Assembly (NCBI GenBank): GCA_035578175.1
Contig: JAQMRL010000014.1
Span: 16,440,274 to 16,504,273, forward strand
Length of the DNA: 64,000 bases
Reading direction: 5' to 3'
Source of the DNA: Catonia carolina
Lineage: Eukaryota; Arthropoda; Insecta; Hemiptera; Achilidae
This document shows, one piece after another, positions 54,754 through 64,000 of this stretch. The position numbers were made by a program, and so were the translations under genes. Every line of letters starts with the position of its first letter. The stretch's first letter is position 1. Below the pieces are notes generated by a model. The model had not been told where the DNA came from, searched no databases, and saw only the letters and a list, made by a program, of their open reading frames with translations.

Positions 54754-55670
54754 TCTGGCGTGAAACACTCACACAACTTTCTCTTGCCAATGCAAATAAT
54801 TAACAATATAACCTAACATAAGTAATAAAACATTGAAATTAACAAAAAAACCATCCTCAATAAACGTAACCTAATTTTAATCATGAGTGAAAGACGCAAA
54901 ATGAAAATCAACCTGTTTGGCTTCAAAATACGGAAAATCACTCTTTCACGTTAAACTAGGCTCTGTAGAGAAAAATGCTTTAAATAAAAGTTGTAGATCT
55001 TGTAATTTCCTTTAAATTTGATTATACACACTTTTGTCGTAAAAAGGCCTAAATCTTAAAAAAATCGATTTTTCACACGTTTTCGTGAGAAAAAAACAGA
55101 AAATCGCTAATTACCGCTAAACTAAGCGTCTTCTATACAAAAAAAAAATTTAAATAAAAGTTGTAGGATTTTAAATTCTCTACGACTTTTATTATATATA
55201 TATATTTGCGCTAAAATGCATATTACACCCGTAATCTAAAAAAAAATAATTTTTTTACGTGAAAACAGCCTCACCAAGAATTTCAGCAAACTTGGCGTCT
55301 ATCTTGTAGAGCATAAAAAAATTAGTAAACCAGGCGATTTAAAACAAAATTGTAGGACCCGTTTTTGAAAAAATCGCACAAAAGTGAAAAATTACATGAA
55401 TAAACTACTACTTCCGGTTGACCGATTTTGATGAAAATGTTTGTGTCGGGTCCGGTAGTGGTGTCTAACTTAAGTTTCAAGTTTCAAGTTCGTACGATGT
55501 TCTGTTCTTGAGATATTCTGTTCACACACACAGACAGACCAATCGCTAAAAATCATGTTTTTCGGGTTCAGGGGGTCTGAACATGTAGATCCGGTGAAAA
55601 CTCGATTTCGAAAAATCGACATGAAAACAATACTTTCCTTCCTATATATTCATATAGGCAAGAGAAAGTA
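54754..55670 (-). mobile_element. Family A element, full length
   Basis: Both termini present; AC tract very short (CACACACACAGACAGACC near 55525). Confidence 0.85.
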
Positions 55671-55703
55671 ATAAATAAATGTAGTTTATTAATATAAACA
55701 AAC

Positions 55704-55778
55704 TCTGGCATGAAACACTCATAGACTTTCATTTTCCAATGTGAATAATAAAAAGTATAACCTTTATTTAATCACAAG
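55704..55778 (-). mobile_element. Family A 3'-end fragment
   Basis: CTGGCATGAAACACTCATAG.. followed by conserved inner sequence, truncated by a family B copy. Confidence 0.6.
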
Positions 55779-55787
55779 TAAACAATG

Positions 55788-56050
55788 TTGTTTTTAGATC
55801 ATCTGCCGAAAGGCTGATTTGAACCTTTAAAGGCTTTACTAAGTAAAACGAGAAGTAAGGTGGTTTACCTTTGTTTCCCTCACTGAGTTGAAAGAGTATC
55901 CTCATCAGCATGCCAGGCCCAATGAAAAACATCTACGTTCCACCCTGCAAATGACACATTCACTTCATTCACCACAGGGTCTGGCTGTATAATGAAATTC
56001 ATTACTCTCAAATGCGATAATTTTGACTAGTTTTATTTACACTTCTGCAG
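55788..56050 (-). mobile_element. Family B retroposon, 5'-truncated
   Basis: Tail to the TGAAATTCATTACTC region. Confidence 0.8.
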
Positions 56051-56229
56051 TTTGAAATTATTTCTATTTCATATAATAATTTCTCTAACCTTCTTTTTAA
56101 ACTGCGTCACCTTTATTTTTATTCTTACTTACACGTGTTTCGGTGGATCCACCATCATCAGAGTAAATAAAATAATTGAAACAAAAAATTTTTTATCTCA
56201 CTTATTTAAAATTTATAGATGATACATTC

Positions 56230-56620
56230 TGCCCATAACAGACAGGTGGAGTGTTAAATTATTTACACTCAATCTGTTCGTTGCAGGGCTAAAATAAATA
56301 GTTCTGTTTCTTATCACATGGTCAGCCAGTTGAATGACTGAATCATTTAAGAACAGAAGAGGTAGAGGTGTAACAGACACTAATCAGAGTTATCTTCTCT
56401 GAAAGTAATGAATTTCATTATACAGCCAGACCCTGTGGTGAACGAAGTGAAGGTGTCATTTGCAGAGTGGAAAATATGTGCTTTTCAGAGGGCCCGGCAT
56501 GCTGATAAGCGTACTTTTCCACTCAGTGAGGAAGGCAATGGTAAACCACCTCACTCCTCGTTTTACTTAGTAAAACCTCTACAGGTTCAAACCAGCCTTT
56601 TGGCTGATGACCTAAACAAC
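56230..56620 (+). mobile_element. Family B retroposon, full length with 11-bp target duplication
   Basis: AGATGATACAT duplicated at 56217-56227 and 56623-56633. Complete head and tail. Confidence 0.9.
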
Positions 56621-56654
56621 ACAGATGATACATCTTCAGTCATTTGTATAAATC

Positions 56655-56812
56655 TCTCTTTCTCACTGAGTAGAAAAGAATGCTTATCAACATACCAGGG
56701 CCTCTGAAAAGCATCTACTTTCCACCCGGCACGTGACACCTTCACTTCATTCACAACAGGATCTGGCTGTATAATGATGAAATGCATTACTCTCAGAGGA
56801 GATAAATCTGAA
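56655..56812 (-). mobile_element. Family B internal fragment
   Basis: CACTGAGTAGAAAAGAATGC.. to ..CTCTCAGAGGAGATAAATCT. Confidence 0.75.
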
Positions 56813-56829
56813 TACGCTATTTTTCACGG

Positions 56830-57362
56830 CTGATGAGCTTTGAACGTAAGCATTGCCCCCTACCCACTTCATAACTAGCCAATGACTTGCTAGCAACGTT
56901 GCCAACACTTGCGTTTGTATTGTGCGGTTGCAAGCTGCGTGTAGTTGCGGGGTGAAAAGTACAGGTGAGGTATAATGAATGAGTGACACATGCTGGGAGA
57001 ACGATTGTTGAATTACTCTGATACAAAACATTCGTTTTCAAACCCTGTATTTAACATTTTTAAAACATTTCGTATTTAACATATTTGTTTGTATTTATTA
57101 CATTTATTTATTTACATATTTTGATATAAATTAGCAAGTTAAAATATTATGAATTCGACCAAGTTAATAACCTGGTAGGTATTTGTTAAATTAATACGCT
57201 GGATGATAAGAATATTTTTTTAGTCTAGTTAGTACACGCTACCACTAAAAATGCATGAGCTGTTAAACACTACTAACTCATTCATTCTCCTACTACTAGA
57301 ACAATACACACTGCATTCCTTCCAACTACACAGAGCTGGGACTCAAGCAATAGCTCTGTTAT
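56830..57362. repeat. Inverted-repeat element X, copy 2 (uninterrupted)
   Basis: Inverse of 49340-50550 without the transposon. It shares TCGTTCTCCCAGCATG-type and CTTATCATCC-type blocks, with imperfect inverted ends around CAACTACAC. Confidence 0.65.
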
Positions 57363-57922
57363 ATATTTTGTAATATTATTTATTTTATTTACTTATTTTC
57401 TTATTTTATTTTATTTATATTTTCTTATTTCCAATTTGATTTCCGAGGTTGGCAGTCCGATTCCGAGGCTCAATTTGAGGTTTCATAATATGCTGCTTTT
57501 TATGGTGAGGAGTTATTGGCCCCCCACCCAACCCCCAACCTGGAGGACCAGTCCAGTTTTTGTTTCACGGTGACTATTTTATTTCACCACTACCCCCCAA
57601 CTCTGCTGGCTGCAGAGCCGGTGAGCCTCCCCCGATTCCAACGGGGACGCGCCCGATGGAGGTAACTGGCAAATCCCCACACGGGTAATTATATTATAAA
57701 CTTTAATTATATTATATTATAAACTTTTTTAAAAACGGTTTACAGAACACCATACAAACTATAATAAAGGAAACCGAAAATTCTCCACAGTAACTGAACA
57801 CATGATAAAAAATAAACATACTATGTTGAGTATAAAAATTAATCTAGAAATATTAGAAATGAATAACAGACAAAATGAAATTGAAATTTGGGAAAAATAT
57901 TATATTTATAAATGAAGTAACT
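57363..57922. other. Spacer with a C-rich block
   Basis: 57520-57700 is C-rich (CCCCCCACCCAACCCCC; TCCCCCGATTCCAACGGGGA) and looks like a repeat-derived piece, perhaps a retrotransposon 5' region, but I cannot assign it. The remainder is AT-rich. Confidence 0.35.
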
Positions 57923-58317
57923 TGCCCATAACAGACAGGTAGAGTGTCAAATTATTTACACTCAATCTGTTCGTTGCAGGGCTAAAATAAATAGTTCTGT
58001 TTCTTATCACATGGTCAGCCAATTAAATGACTGAATCATTTAAGAACAGAAGAGGTAGAGGTGTAAAAGACGCTAATCAGAGTTATCTCCTCTGAAAGTA
58101 ATGGATTTCATTATACAGCCAGACCCTGTGGTGAATGAAGTGAAGGTGTCATTTGCAGAGTGGAAAATATGTGCTTTTCAGAGGGCCCGGCATGCTGATA
58201 AGCGTATTTTTCCACTTAGTGAGGAAGGCAATTGTAAACCACCTCACTCCTCGTTTTACCTAGTAAAACCTCTACAGGTTCAAACCAGCCTTTTGGCTGA
58301 TAACCTAAACAACAACA
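57923..58317 (+). mobile_element. Family B retroposon, full length
   Basis: TGCCCATAACAGACAGG to GATAACCTAAACAACAAC. Target duplication not clear. Confidence 0.85.
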
Positions 58318-58517
58318 CATTATAAAGTATTGCATGTAAATGCGCTCTATAATCGATGTGTTCAGTACAAGATGCAAGACACGAGTGAACTACTGCAACT
58401 CTTATACGCATGCACGCATAATGTTAGTCAGGGTGAATCATTCGTACAATTTGGCAAACGTTCTGGTTGATCTAAACGTGTGAAACAGGAGAGCTCATCA
58501 ATCGTGAAGAGCTTTAT

Positions 58518-58684
58518 AGTGCCTTTTACACTCTACCTCTTCTGTTCTTAAATGCTTCAGTCATATAATTGGCTTACCAAGGACAAGAAACTGAACTATT
58601 ACTATACTCTGGAACTATTACTATACTCTGGAACTAGCAGATTGAGTGCAAATAATTTAACACTCCACCTGCCTGTTATGGGCA
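58518..58684 (-). mobile_element. Family B head fragment
   Basis: Contains a local duplication of TTACTATACTCTGGAACTA; ends CCTGCCTGTTATGGGCA. Confidence 0.75.
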
Positions 58685-58700
58685 AATAAGAAGATCATGT

Positions 58701-59093
58701 TGTTGTTTAGGTCATCAGCCAAAAGGCTGGTTTGAACCTGTAGAGGTTTTACTAAGTAAAACGAGGAGTGAGGTGGTTTACCGTTGCCTTCCTCACTAAG
58801 TGGAAAAGTACACTTATCAGCATGCCGGGCCCTCTGAAAAGCACATATTTTCCACTCTGCAAACGACACCTTCACTTCATTCACCACAGGGTCTGGCTGT
58901 ATAATGAAATTCATTACTTTCAGAGGAGATAACTCTGATTAGTGTATTTTGCACCTCTACCTCTTCTGTTCTTAAATGATTCAGTCATTTAATTGGCTGA
59001 CCATGTGATAAGAAACAGAACTATTTATTTTAGCCCTGCAACGAACAGAGTGAGTGTAAATAATTTGACACTCCACCTGTCCGTTATGGGCAG
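58701..59093 (-). mobile_element. Family B retroposon, full length with 13-bp target duplication
   Basis: AAGAAGATCATGT duplicated at 58688-58700 and 59094-59106. Complete element. Confidence 0.9.
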
Positions 59094-59186
59094 AAGAAGA
59101 TCATGTAAGTCTAAATAACTGGTAAATATTACCCAGGTCAAAGAAAAATGTCATGGGTAAAAAACCTATGGGACTGAAGCAGTGTA

Positions 59187-59350
59187 CGAGGTATGGCTAT
59201 TAAATAACAAGACTGATGTAAAAAATTTTATTTGTATTTTATACCTAATCACTTATTGTCACCTTCAATATAGACTCCTTCTCTATCCCTACAGCGCTCC
59301 ATGCAAATTTTCCATTGTTAGAAACAGTGCTGGAAGTCATCTTCAGTTAG
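59187..59350 (-). mobile_element. mariner 3'-end fragment
   Basis: Terminus CGAGGTATGGCTATTAAATA followed by transposase-tail sequence, as in 24613-25529 and 29811-30070. Confidence 0.8.
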
Positions 59351-59520
59351 CTAAGCTAACAACCATCCTCGTCATTTGTTACCCGTAAGCTAAGAACATC
59401 TGATATTTTTAATCAGCTTGTATTCATAACAAGTTGTCACCATGAATCAACTGTTTAACAATTGATTTTCGGATTTCATATTTTTCATATTTTCAGATTT
59501 CATATTTCGAATTCATATTC

Positions 59521-60275
59521 TTCCTCCTCCTCCTCCTCCTCTTCTCCTCCTTCTCCTTTTCCTTCTCTTATCTGTCAAGGATTAGGTTCAATGGCCTGTT
59601 CTGGCATCCATCTCTTTGTAGGTCTTCCCAAACCTTGCTTCCCTCTAGTTATATATTTCCATGCTCGTAGAGAAAGTCTGTATGCTGGCATGCAAAGTAA
59701 ATGATTGGACCAGTTTCTCTTATAAATATTCTTAACATTTCACACAGTAACTAACATTTAATTCAGCGCTTATAGCTTCGTTACATACTCTATCTAAACA
59801 GGTACAACCGTTGACTTCCTGCAAAAATTTCATTTCAACAGCCTGGATACAAGATTCATTCCTCTTTTATGACACCCATATGTTATGAGTGGTATAGCCA
59901 TTGCTCTATAAAATTTCATTTGGTTGTCCTGTCTCGTTTTCTTTCCTATTGTCCTGCAAATAGAACAGCATACAGCACTGAATTTGGCCAGTTTTTCACT
60001 CACGTCATCTTTGTCATAGAAAATTTTGTATCCTAAATATCTAAAATCTCGAACTTGTTTTACAGTTCAGTTGCCAAATATAATTTTTGAGTGAAGAGGC
60101 CATCATCCTTGAATGCCATAATCTTTGATTTTTGTGCCGATATTCTCATTCCAAACTGCGCTAATGTTGTGCAACTTATAATTGGCATATTGAAGCCTGT
60201 CTTCTGAATGTCAGGGGGCTGGCTTCTAACTCTGGTATAAAAATTGCAGTGATAACAAAAATTAAGAGCAAGCTT
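59521..60275 (-). pseudogene. LINE family L2 C-terminal fragment
   Basis: On the minus strand, in shifted frames: LAQFGMRISAQKSKIMAFKD (YLGxx upstream block), KLAKF-type region, IQAVEMKFLQEVNGCTCLDR, VCNEAISAELNV, YKRNWSNHLLCMPAYRLSLR, GRPTKRWMPEQAIEPNP-stop, then CCTAATCCTTGACAGATAAG and a GAA/GGA-rich tail. This is the post-catalytic part of a non-LTR RT and its C-terminal domain; 5'-truncated and frameshifted. Same 3' end as 39929-40427. Confidence 0.75.
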
Positions 60276-60276
60276 T

Positions 60277-61193
60277 TTTTTAGTCATCAGTCTCTCGATT
60301 GGTTTGATGCAGTTCTCCAACCTGTTCTATCTTGCGCAAGTCGTTTCATATCTACATACCTGTAACACCCTACATCTTTTGTGATTTGCTTTATAAACTC
60401 TAACCTTTGCTCCACCTACAATTCACTCCCTCAATATTACCCTCCATTATTGATAGACCAATACCTGAATGTTTTAAGATATGCCCAACTAGCCTATCCC
60501 TTCTTTTGGTAAGATGTTTCCATATACTTCTTTTTTCATACACTTGTCTAAGAACCTCTAAATTACTTAATTTATCCACCCTCCTAATCTTTAACATTTT
60601 CCTATAACACCACATTTCAAAAGCTTCAATCCTCTTCCTTTCTACAGCTCCTATCACCCATATTTCACTTTCATATAATGATACACTCCAAACATAGCGT
60701 TTTAAGAAATTTTTCCTAATCTGTAATACAATGTTTGTAGTCAGTAAGCTGTTTTTCAAAGGCTTTTCTAGCTTGAGCAATTCTACTTTTGATATCACTT
60801 TTGCTTCTACCATCCTTTGTTATTTTATTCCCTAGATAGCAGAATTCCCTAACTTCCTGTAGGTTTTCGTTGCCTACTTATAAATTTCCCATCTTTTCTA
60901 AACCACTCTTGCTGCTGCACAACACTTTCGTTTTGTTCTTATTAATTTTCATGAAGTAATTGTTTCTCATGATCTCATCAATTCCATTTAAGATATCCTC
61001 TGCATCTTTCTTTGTCTCGGCTAATACTACTATATCATCGGCGAATCTCAGCATTTGTATTGTTTCTCCTTGAATTTTTATTGCTGCGCCAAATTTTTCC
61101 TTCACTTTATTTATAGCCTCTTCTATATACAAGATAAAAAGTAGTGGTGACAATAAACATACTTGTCATACACCTTTTCTTACACCAGCCTTA
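60277..61193 (-). pseudogene. LINE family L1 fragment with RT active-site region
   Basis: On the minus strand: a degraded GVRQGCSLSP-like start, PLLFILYIEEAINKVKEKFG, MLRFADDIVVLAETKKDAED with the catalytic FADD pair, MKINKNKTKVLCSSKSGLEK, FCYLG region, RIAQARKAF, then RIEAFEMWCYRKMLKIRRVD, RRDRLVGHILKHSGIGLSIM, and the 3' end with ACTGATGAC-type tail (here ACTGATGACT). It is 5'-truncated at about 61193 with frameshifts and stops. The longest L1 copy in the window. Confidence 0.8.
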
Positions 61194-61379
61194 TTTTCAG
61201 CAAACTATCAGGTACAAAATATATGAGGAATTACATTAGTAAAATTTATCAACCACATTGCAGTCTTACGATAAAAAAATCACAATATTGAAGTGTTAGG
61301 ACATATAAATATTCGGGAACTTCATTGAATGGTAGATGGGATAATTCTCAAGGGATTAGAATACACATTGAAACACCTC

Positions 61380-61910
61380 GTTGGACATTTAATGGAATGA
61401 GTAAAGTATTCAAAACACACGATCTGAATATGCAAAAATGCGACTATTGCGATGCTATGTTTGCTCGATCTGTTTTATGGCGTGGACTCTTGGACGATTA
61501 ATGATTTCATGAGTAAAAGAAGTATTTGAGATGTGGTTCTACAGAAGGATGGTGAGAACCTCCTGGATGGATCGTGTCTCTAATGAGGAGGTATTGAGTT
61601 GCATATAAAAATCAAAAGAAGTCATGAACATGATAAAAATTATGAAGCTTGAGTATTTGGGGCGTATATTGTGCAACAAGAAAAATATTCGTTACTACAA
61701 TCTATATTACAAGGAAGAATACGTGGACAACTTAGCAAGGGGAGAAGACGTATTTTTTCTTGGTTGAAAAATCTGAGAATGTAGTACTTGAAAACGACAA
61801 CACAGCTGTTTCGGGCGGCAGTGGATAAGGTTCAGATTGTTAATATGGTGGCCAACATCCAGAACGAATAGGAATCTAAAGAAGAAGAAGAAGAAGAAGA
61901 AGAAGAAGAA
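61380..61910 (+). pseudogene. LINE family L3 3' fragment
   Basis: Shifted frames give VFEMWFYRRMVRTSWMDRVS, NEEVLSCI, MKLEYLGRILCNKKNIRYYN and a 3' (GAA)n tail at 61877-61911. Related to 43150-43552. Confidence 0.65.
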
Positions 61911-62640
61911 ATTGTTTACCGGTGTACATTGATGGCTGTGGTTTAATTAACTCTCCCAGCTATTCCTATTGACCTAAAATGTTTTGTTTTACTAAATAAG
62001 CCAGGGGGTTAAGCGCCCCACCATGGCTACGCCTATGTCCCCAACAATCTAGTTTATGAGGAAAATGATTTGATAACTGACAAAATGAGAAAAAGAAGAG
62101 TCTCCTTTTATGGGCACCTCTGCAGGCAAGACTCAGTAAACAGGTTCTAAACTACTAACTTCAGTACAAGACTCCAAATAAATGGATCCAGGAAAATAAA
62201 GTGACTTAAAGGACTTAAACATAACTGAAAATTATCCAAAAATGAGGAGGAAAGAAGAGGTTTTAAGAAAATAGACTAACAAGCTCCCTCTCAAGACAAA
62301 AAAAATCAACCCAACATCATCATAACAAAGAAATATAATTATGTGAAACAGATGTGAGAGTGATTTATAAGAAATTTATAAGTTTGTAATGTCTAATGAT
62401 GCTTAGCAAATGAATTTTCTTCTTACAACTTTTTTTTTTAAATATTAATTGAATCAGTCATTTCAGAAAGCCGATAAGTCAAAATTTTACATTTTTTTCT
62501 TAGTTCATTTTAGGACTAACAGAATGTAAATCACCATCCCTACAAAAATCACATAAGTCTGGCTTTCCGTAACTAATAAAATATAACACTAAGAAAAGGA
62601 TATAAAAGGAAAAGGATATAAAGGATATCCTTAAGGATAT
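61911..62640. other. Mostly unassigned; possible LINE trace
   Basis: 62080-62190 reads KMRKRRVSFYGHLCRQDSVN, similar in style to post-RT LINE sequence, but too short to assign. The rest is AT-rich. Confidence 0.35.
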
Positions 62641-62807
62641 AAAGTGCTTCCTTCTAATTAAATTTTTTTTCTCTTTAATTCTTTATTTACAACTGTAAAA
62701 TTTTACTACAAGCAAATGTGATGATTAAGATAATAATGTAAATGATATGATAGGCATGAGAGTGGTAGGGTCCCCATTGGTGCCTCCCCAAGAATGAAAT
62801 TTGTATA

Positions 62808-63370
62808 TCAAATTAGCAGGTCTCTACTCCAGCGTCTTTTAAGGCGTCTAGGGGGATTATCAGGTAAATGGAAGGTGGAAAGTGAATGCACCAGGGGGTT
62901 CTCGTGTTCGTGTGACTTGTCGTGAAAGCGTTTGTATAGGTATTCAATGGAATTTTGTACAAGTGGTGTTTTCAAATCTGTATGTAAGGTTTTGTTAGTA
63001 ACGTAAAGAGGTGCTTTTGGTATAAGGTGTAATGTTTTTGACTGGAATGCTTGAATTTGTTGCAAGTTAGAGGGTTTGGTTGAATCGTAAATTTGGGACC
63101 CGTAGGTCCATATAGATTTCAAAAGAGAACAATATATGCATAATTTTTGTGCCATTGGTAATTTTGATCGTTTATGAAGTAGGGAATATAGAAGTTTAAG
63201 TCGGGAATTCAGTAATAAATGTTTCCGTTTGATATGTGTGCTCCAAGTTAGTCGTTTATCAAAAGTCAGACAGAGATACTTGACCGTATCTTTTTGTGAG
63301 AGGTTCATTGTCTATATATACTGGTGGGAAATTACCATTAAAAAATGAAAGTGGATAATCTTTTGAAGCT
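62808..63370 (-). pseudogene. jockey-like LINE RT C-terminal fragment
   Basis: The 166-codon open stretch (63308-62808) reads DTVKYLCLTFDKRLTWSTHI, then LLNSRLKLLYSLLHKRSKLP, SIWTYGSQIYDSTKPSNLQQ, IQAFQSKTLHLIPKAPLYVT and ends RWSRDLLI. This matches the KYLG-LDxRLTW, LKPIWTYG and IQRFQSK-LR blocks after the catalytic core in jockey-clade ORF2. The upstream 63309-63360 continues in another frame (NGNFPPVYIDNEPL), so a frameshift at about 63305 separates them. 5'-truncated; inactive. Confidence 0.8.
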
Positions 63371-63831
63371 GAAACTCTACTTTCTAGTGGAAGTAGCTAT
63401 GCAAAAATCTTTTTAAGGAAGTTAACTACTGTTTGTGAAGACAACGAAGAACATGAGTAGTCCTGAAAAACCAACATTTTTCTTTCTTAAAATTAAGAAT
63501 TTCAATTTTTTTTATTGCGAAAAGCTATTTAAGTCAATACTAAAAAAAGTGAAATAAATAAATAAGTGAATACTACTATTCAAAACAATTTTTTGTTGGT
63601 TTACAAACGTATTTTACAGAAAACACGTAACATTCTACTCCAATTTACTTCAGAACACCTTTAGACTAAATTTACAATTTTTTTTTTAAACAAGTAGCTT
63701 TTATTGAAAAAGACAAAAGTGTGCATTTTATATTAAAGTTCTTAAAAGTTAGACTTATGGGCTTTCTAAAATAACTAATGTCTGCAATAATTAATTTAAA
63801 TATGAGCTTCCTTCTCCTTTAAATAAACAAT
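63371..63831. other. AT-rich spacer
   Basis: No feature recognised. Confidence 0.4.
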
Positions 63832-64000
63832 CTGGTGTGAAACACTCCCGCGACTTTCTCTTGCCAATGCAAATAATGAACAATGTAACAGTTTTACGCT
63901 AAAATGCATATTAAAGCAGCAATCTTAAAAAAACAATTCTTTTACGTGAAAACAGAGTCACCAAGAATCCAGCAGACATGGAACCTACCCTATCTTGTAA
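63832..64000 (-). mobile_element. Family A element, internally deleted, cut by window end
   Basis: 3' terminus CTGGTGTGAAACACTCCCGC.. then, after about 65 bp, a jump to the inner GCTAAAATGCATATTAAAGC segment. Confidence 0.75.

Noticed and set aside
54621..54803. Short ORFs on both strands near 54.6-54.8 kb as a host gene
   Set aside because: No recognisable domain, and the ORFs partly overlap a family A terminus.

Overview
The window looks like repeat-dense, AT-rich intergenic or intronic DNA from an arthropod, most likely an insect. A hemipteran is my guess only, from the look of the SINEs. Nearly everything recognisable is transposable-element sequence. I found no intact host gene, rRNA, genuine tRNA or CRISPR. 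The only long intact reading frame is the 983-codon reverse transcriptase/RNase H ORF at 32459-35410.

Two repeat families make up most of the window. Family A is a ~0.95-1.0 kb non-coding element present in about 20 full or partial copies on both strands. It has 12-bp subterminal inverted repeats (CTTTCTCTTGCC / GGCAAGAGAAAG), a 5' nested palindrome, a 3' hairpin (GTGTGA...TCACAC) followed by CAGATTTTT, and an internal (GT)n tract. This design resembles Helentron-type (HINE/DINE-1-like) non-autonomous rolling-circle elements. Family B is a ~395-bp retroposon that starts TGCCCATAAC, ends in CTGATGACCTAAAC(AAC)n and is flanked by 10-13 bp target duplications. Around these lie several non-LTR retrotransposon (LINE) fragments, tRNA-derived SINEs, mariner/Tc1-like transposons and deletion derivatives, a TTAA-flanked MITE, foldback elements, a minisatellite and long microsatellites.

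Layout: 1-7750, family A copies, one interrupted by a GC-rich module with a histone-type 3' stem-loop (4866-5779). 7750-11250, mostly unassigned AT-rich DNA with two SINEs. 11250-12830, a dead THAP-domain gene split by a piggyBac-like MITE. 13221-14499, a large foldback element. 14500-18180, LINE fragments, family A and a palindromic element. 19058-27320, family B, family A, a purine-rich tract, an unclassified TIR element and two mariner-type elements. 31464-35990, a family A copy whose (AC)n tract holds a 5'-truncated LINE with an intact ORF. 36000-38230, nested mariners and family B. 39810-40950, a minisatellite with a LINE insertion. 41280-43650, tandem family B units. 43570-52010, nested family A and B copies. 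52070-64000, family B, LINE fragments including jockey-like, and more family A.

The most notable observations are: (i) three family A copies are each flanked by long (about 86, 94 and 163 bp), locus-specific, diverged direct duplications that meet the element ends; (ii) family B and one LINE family share a 3' tail hairpin with a compensatory base-pair change, which suggests a SINE-LINE partnership; (iii) a LINE sits in the AC repeat of a family A copy, like the AC-targeting R1-clade elements; (iv) a GC-rich transcription-unit-like module has a TATA box, an ORF and a histone mRNA-type stem-loop. All family assignments come from reading the sequence, not from database searches.
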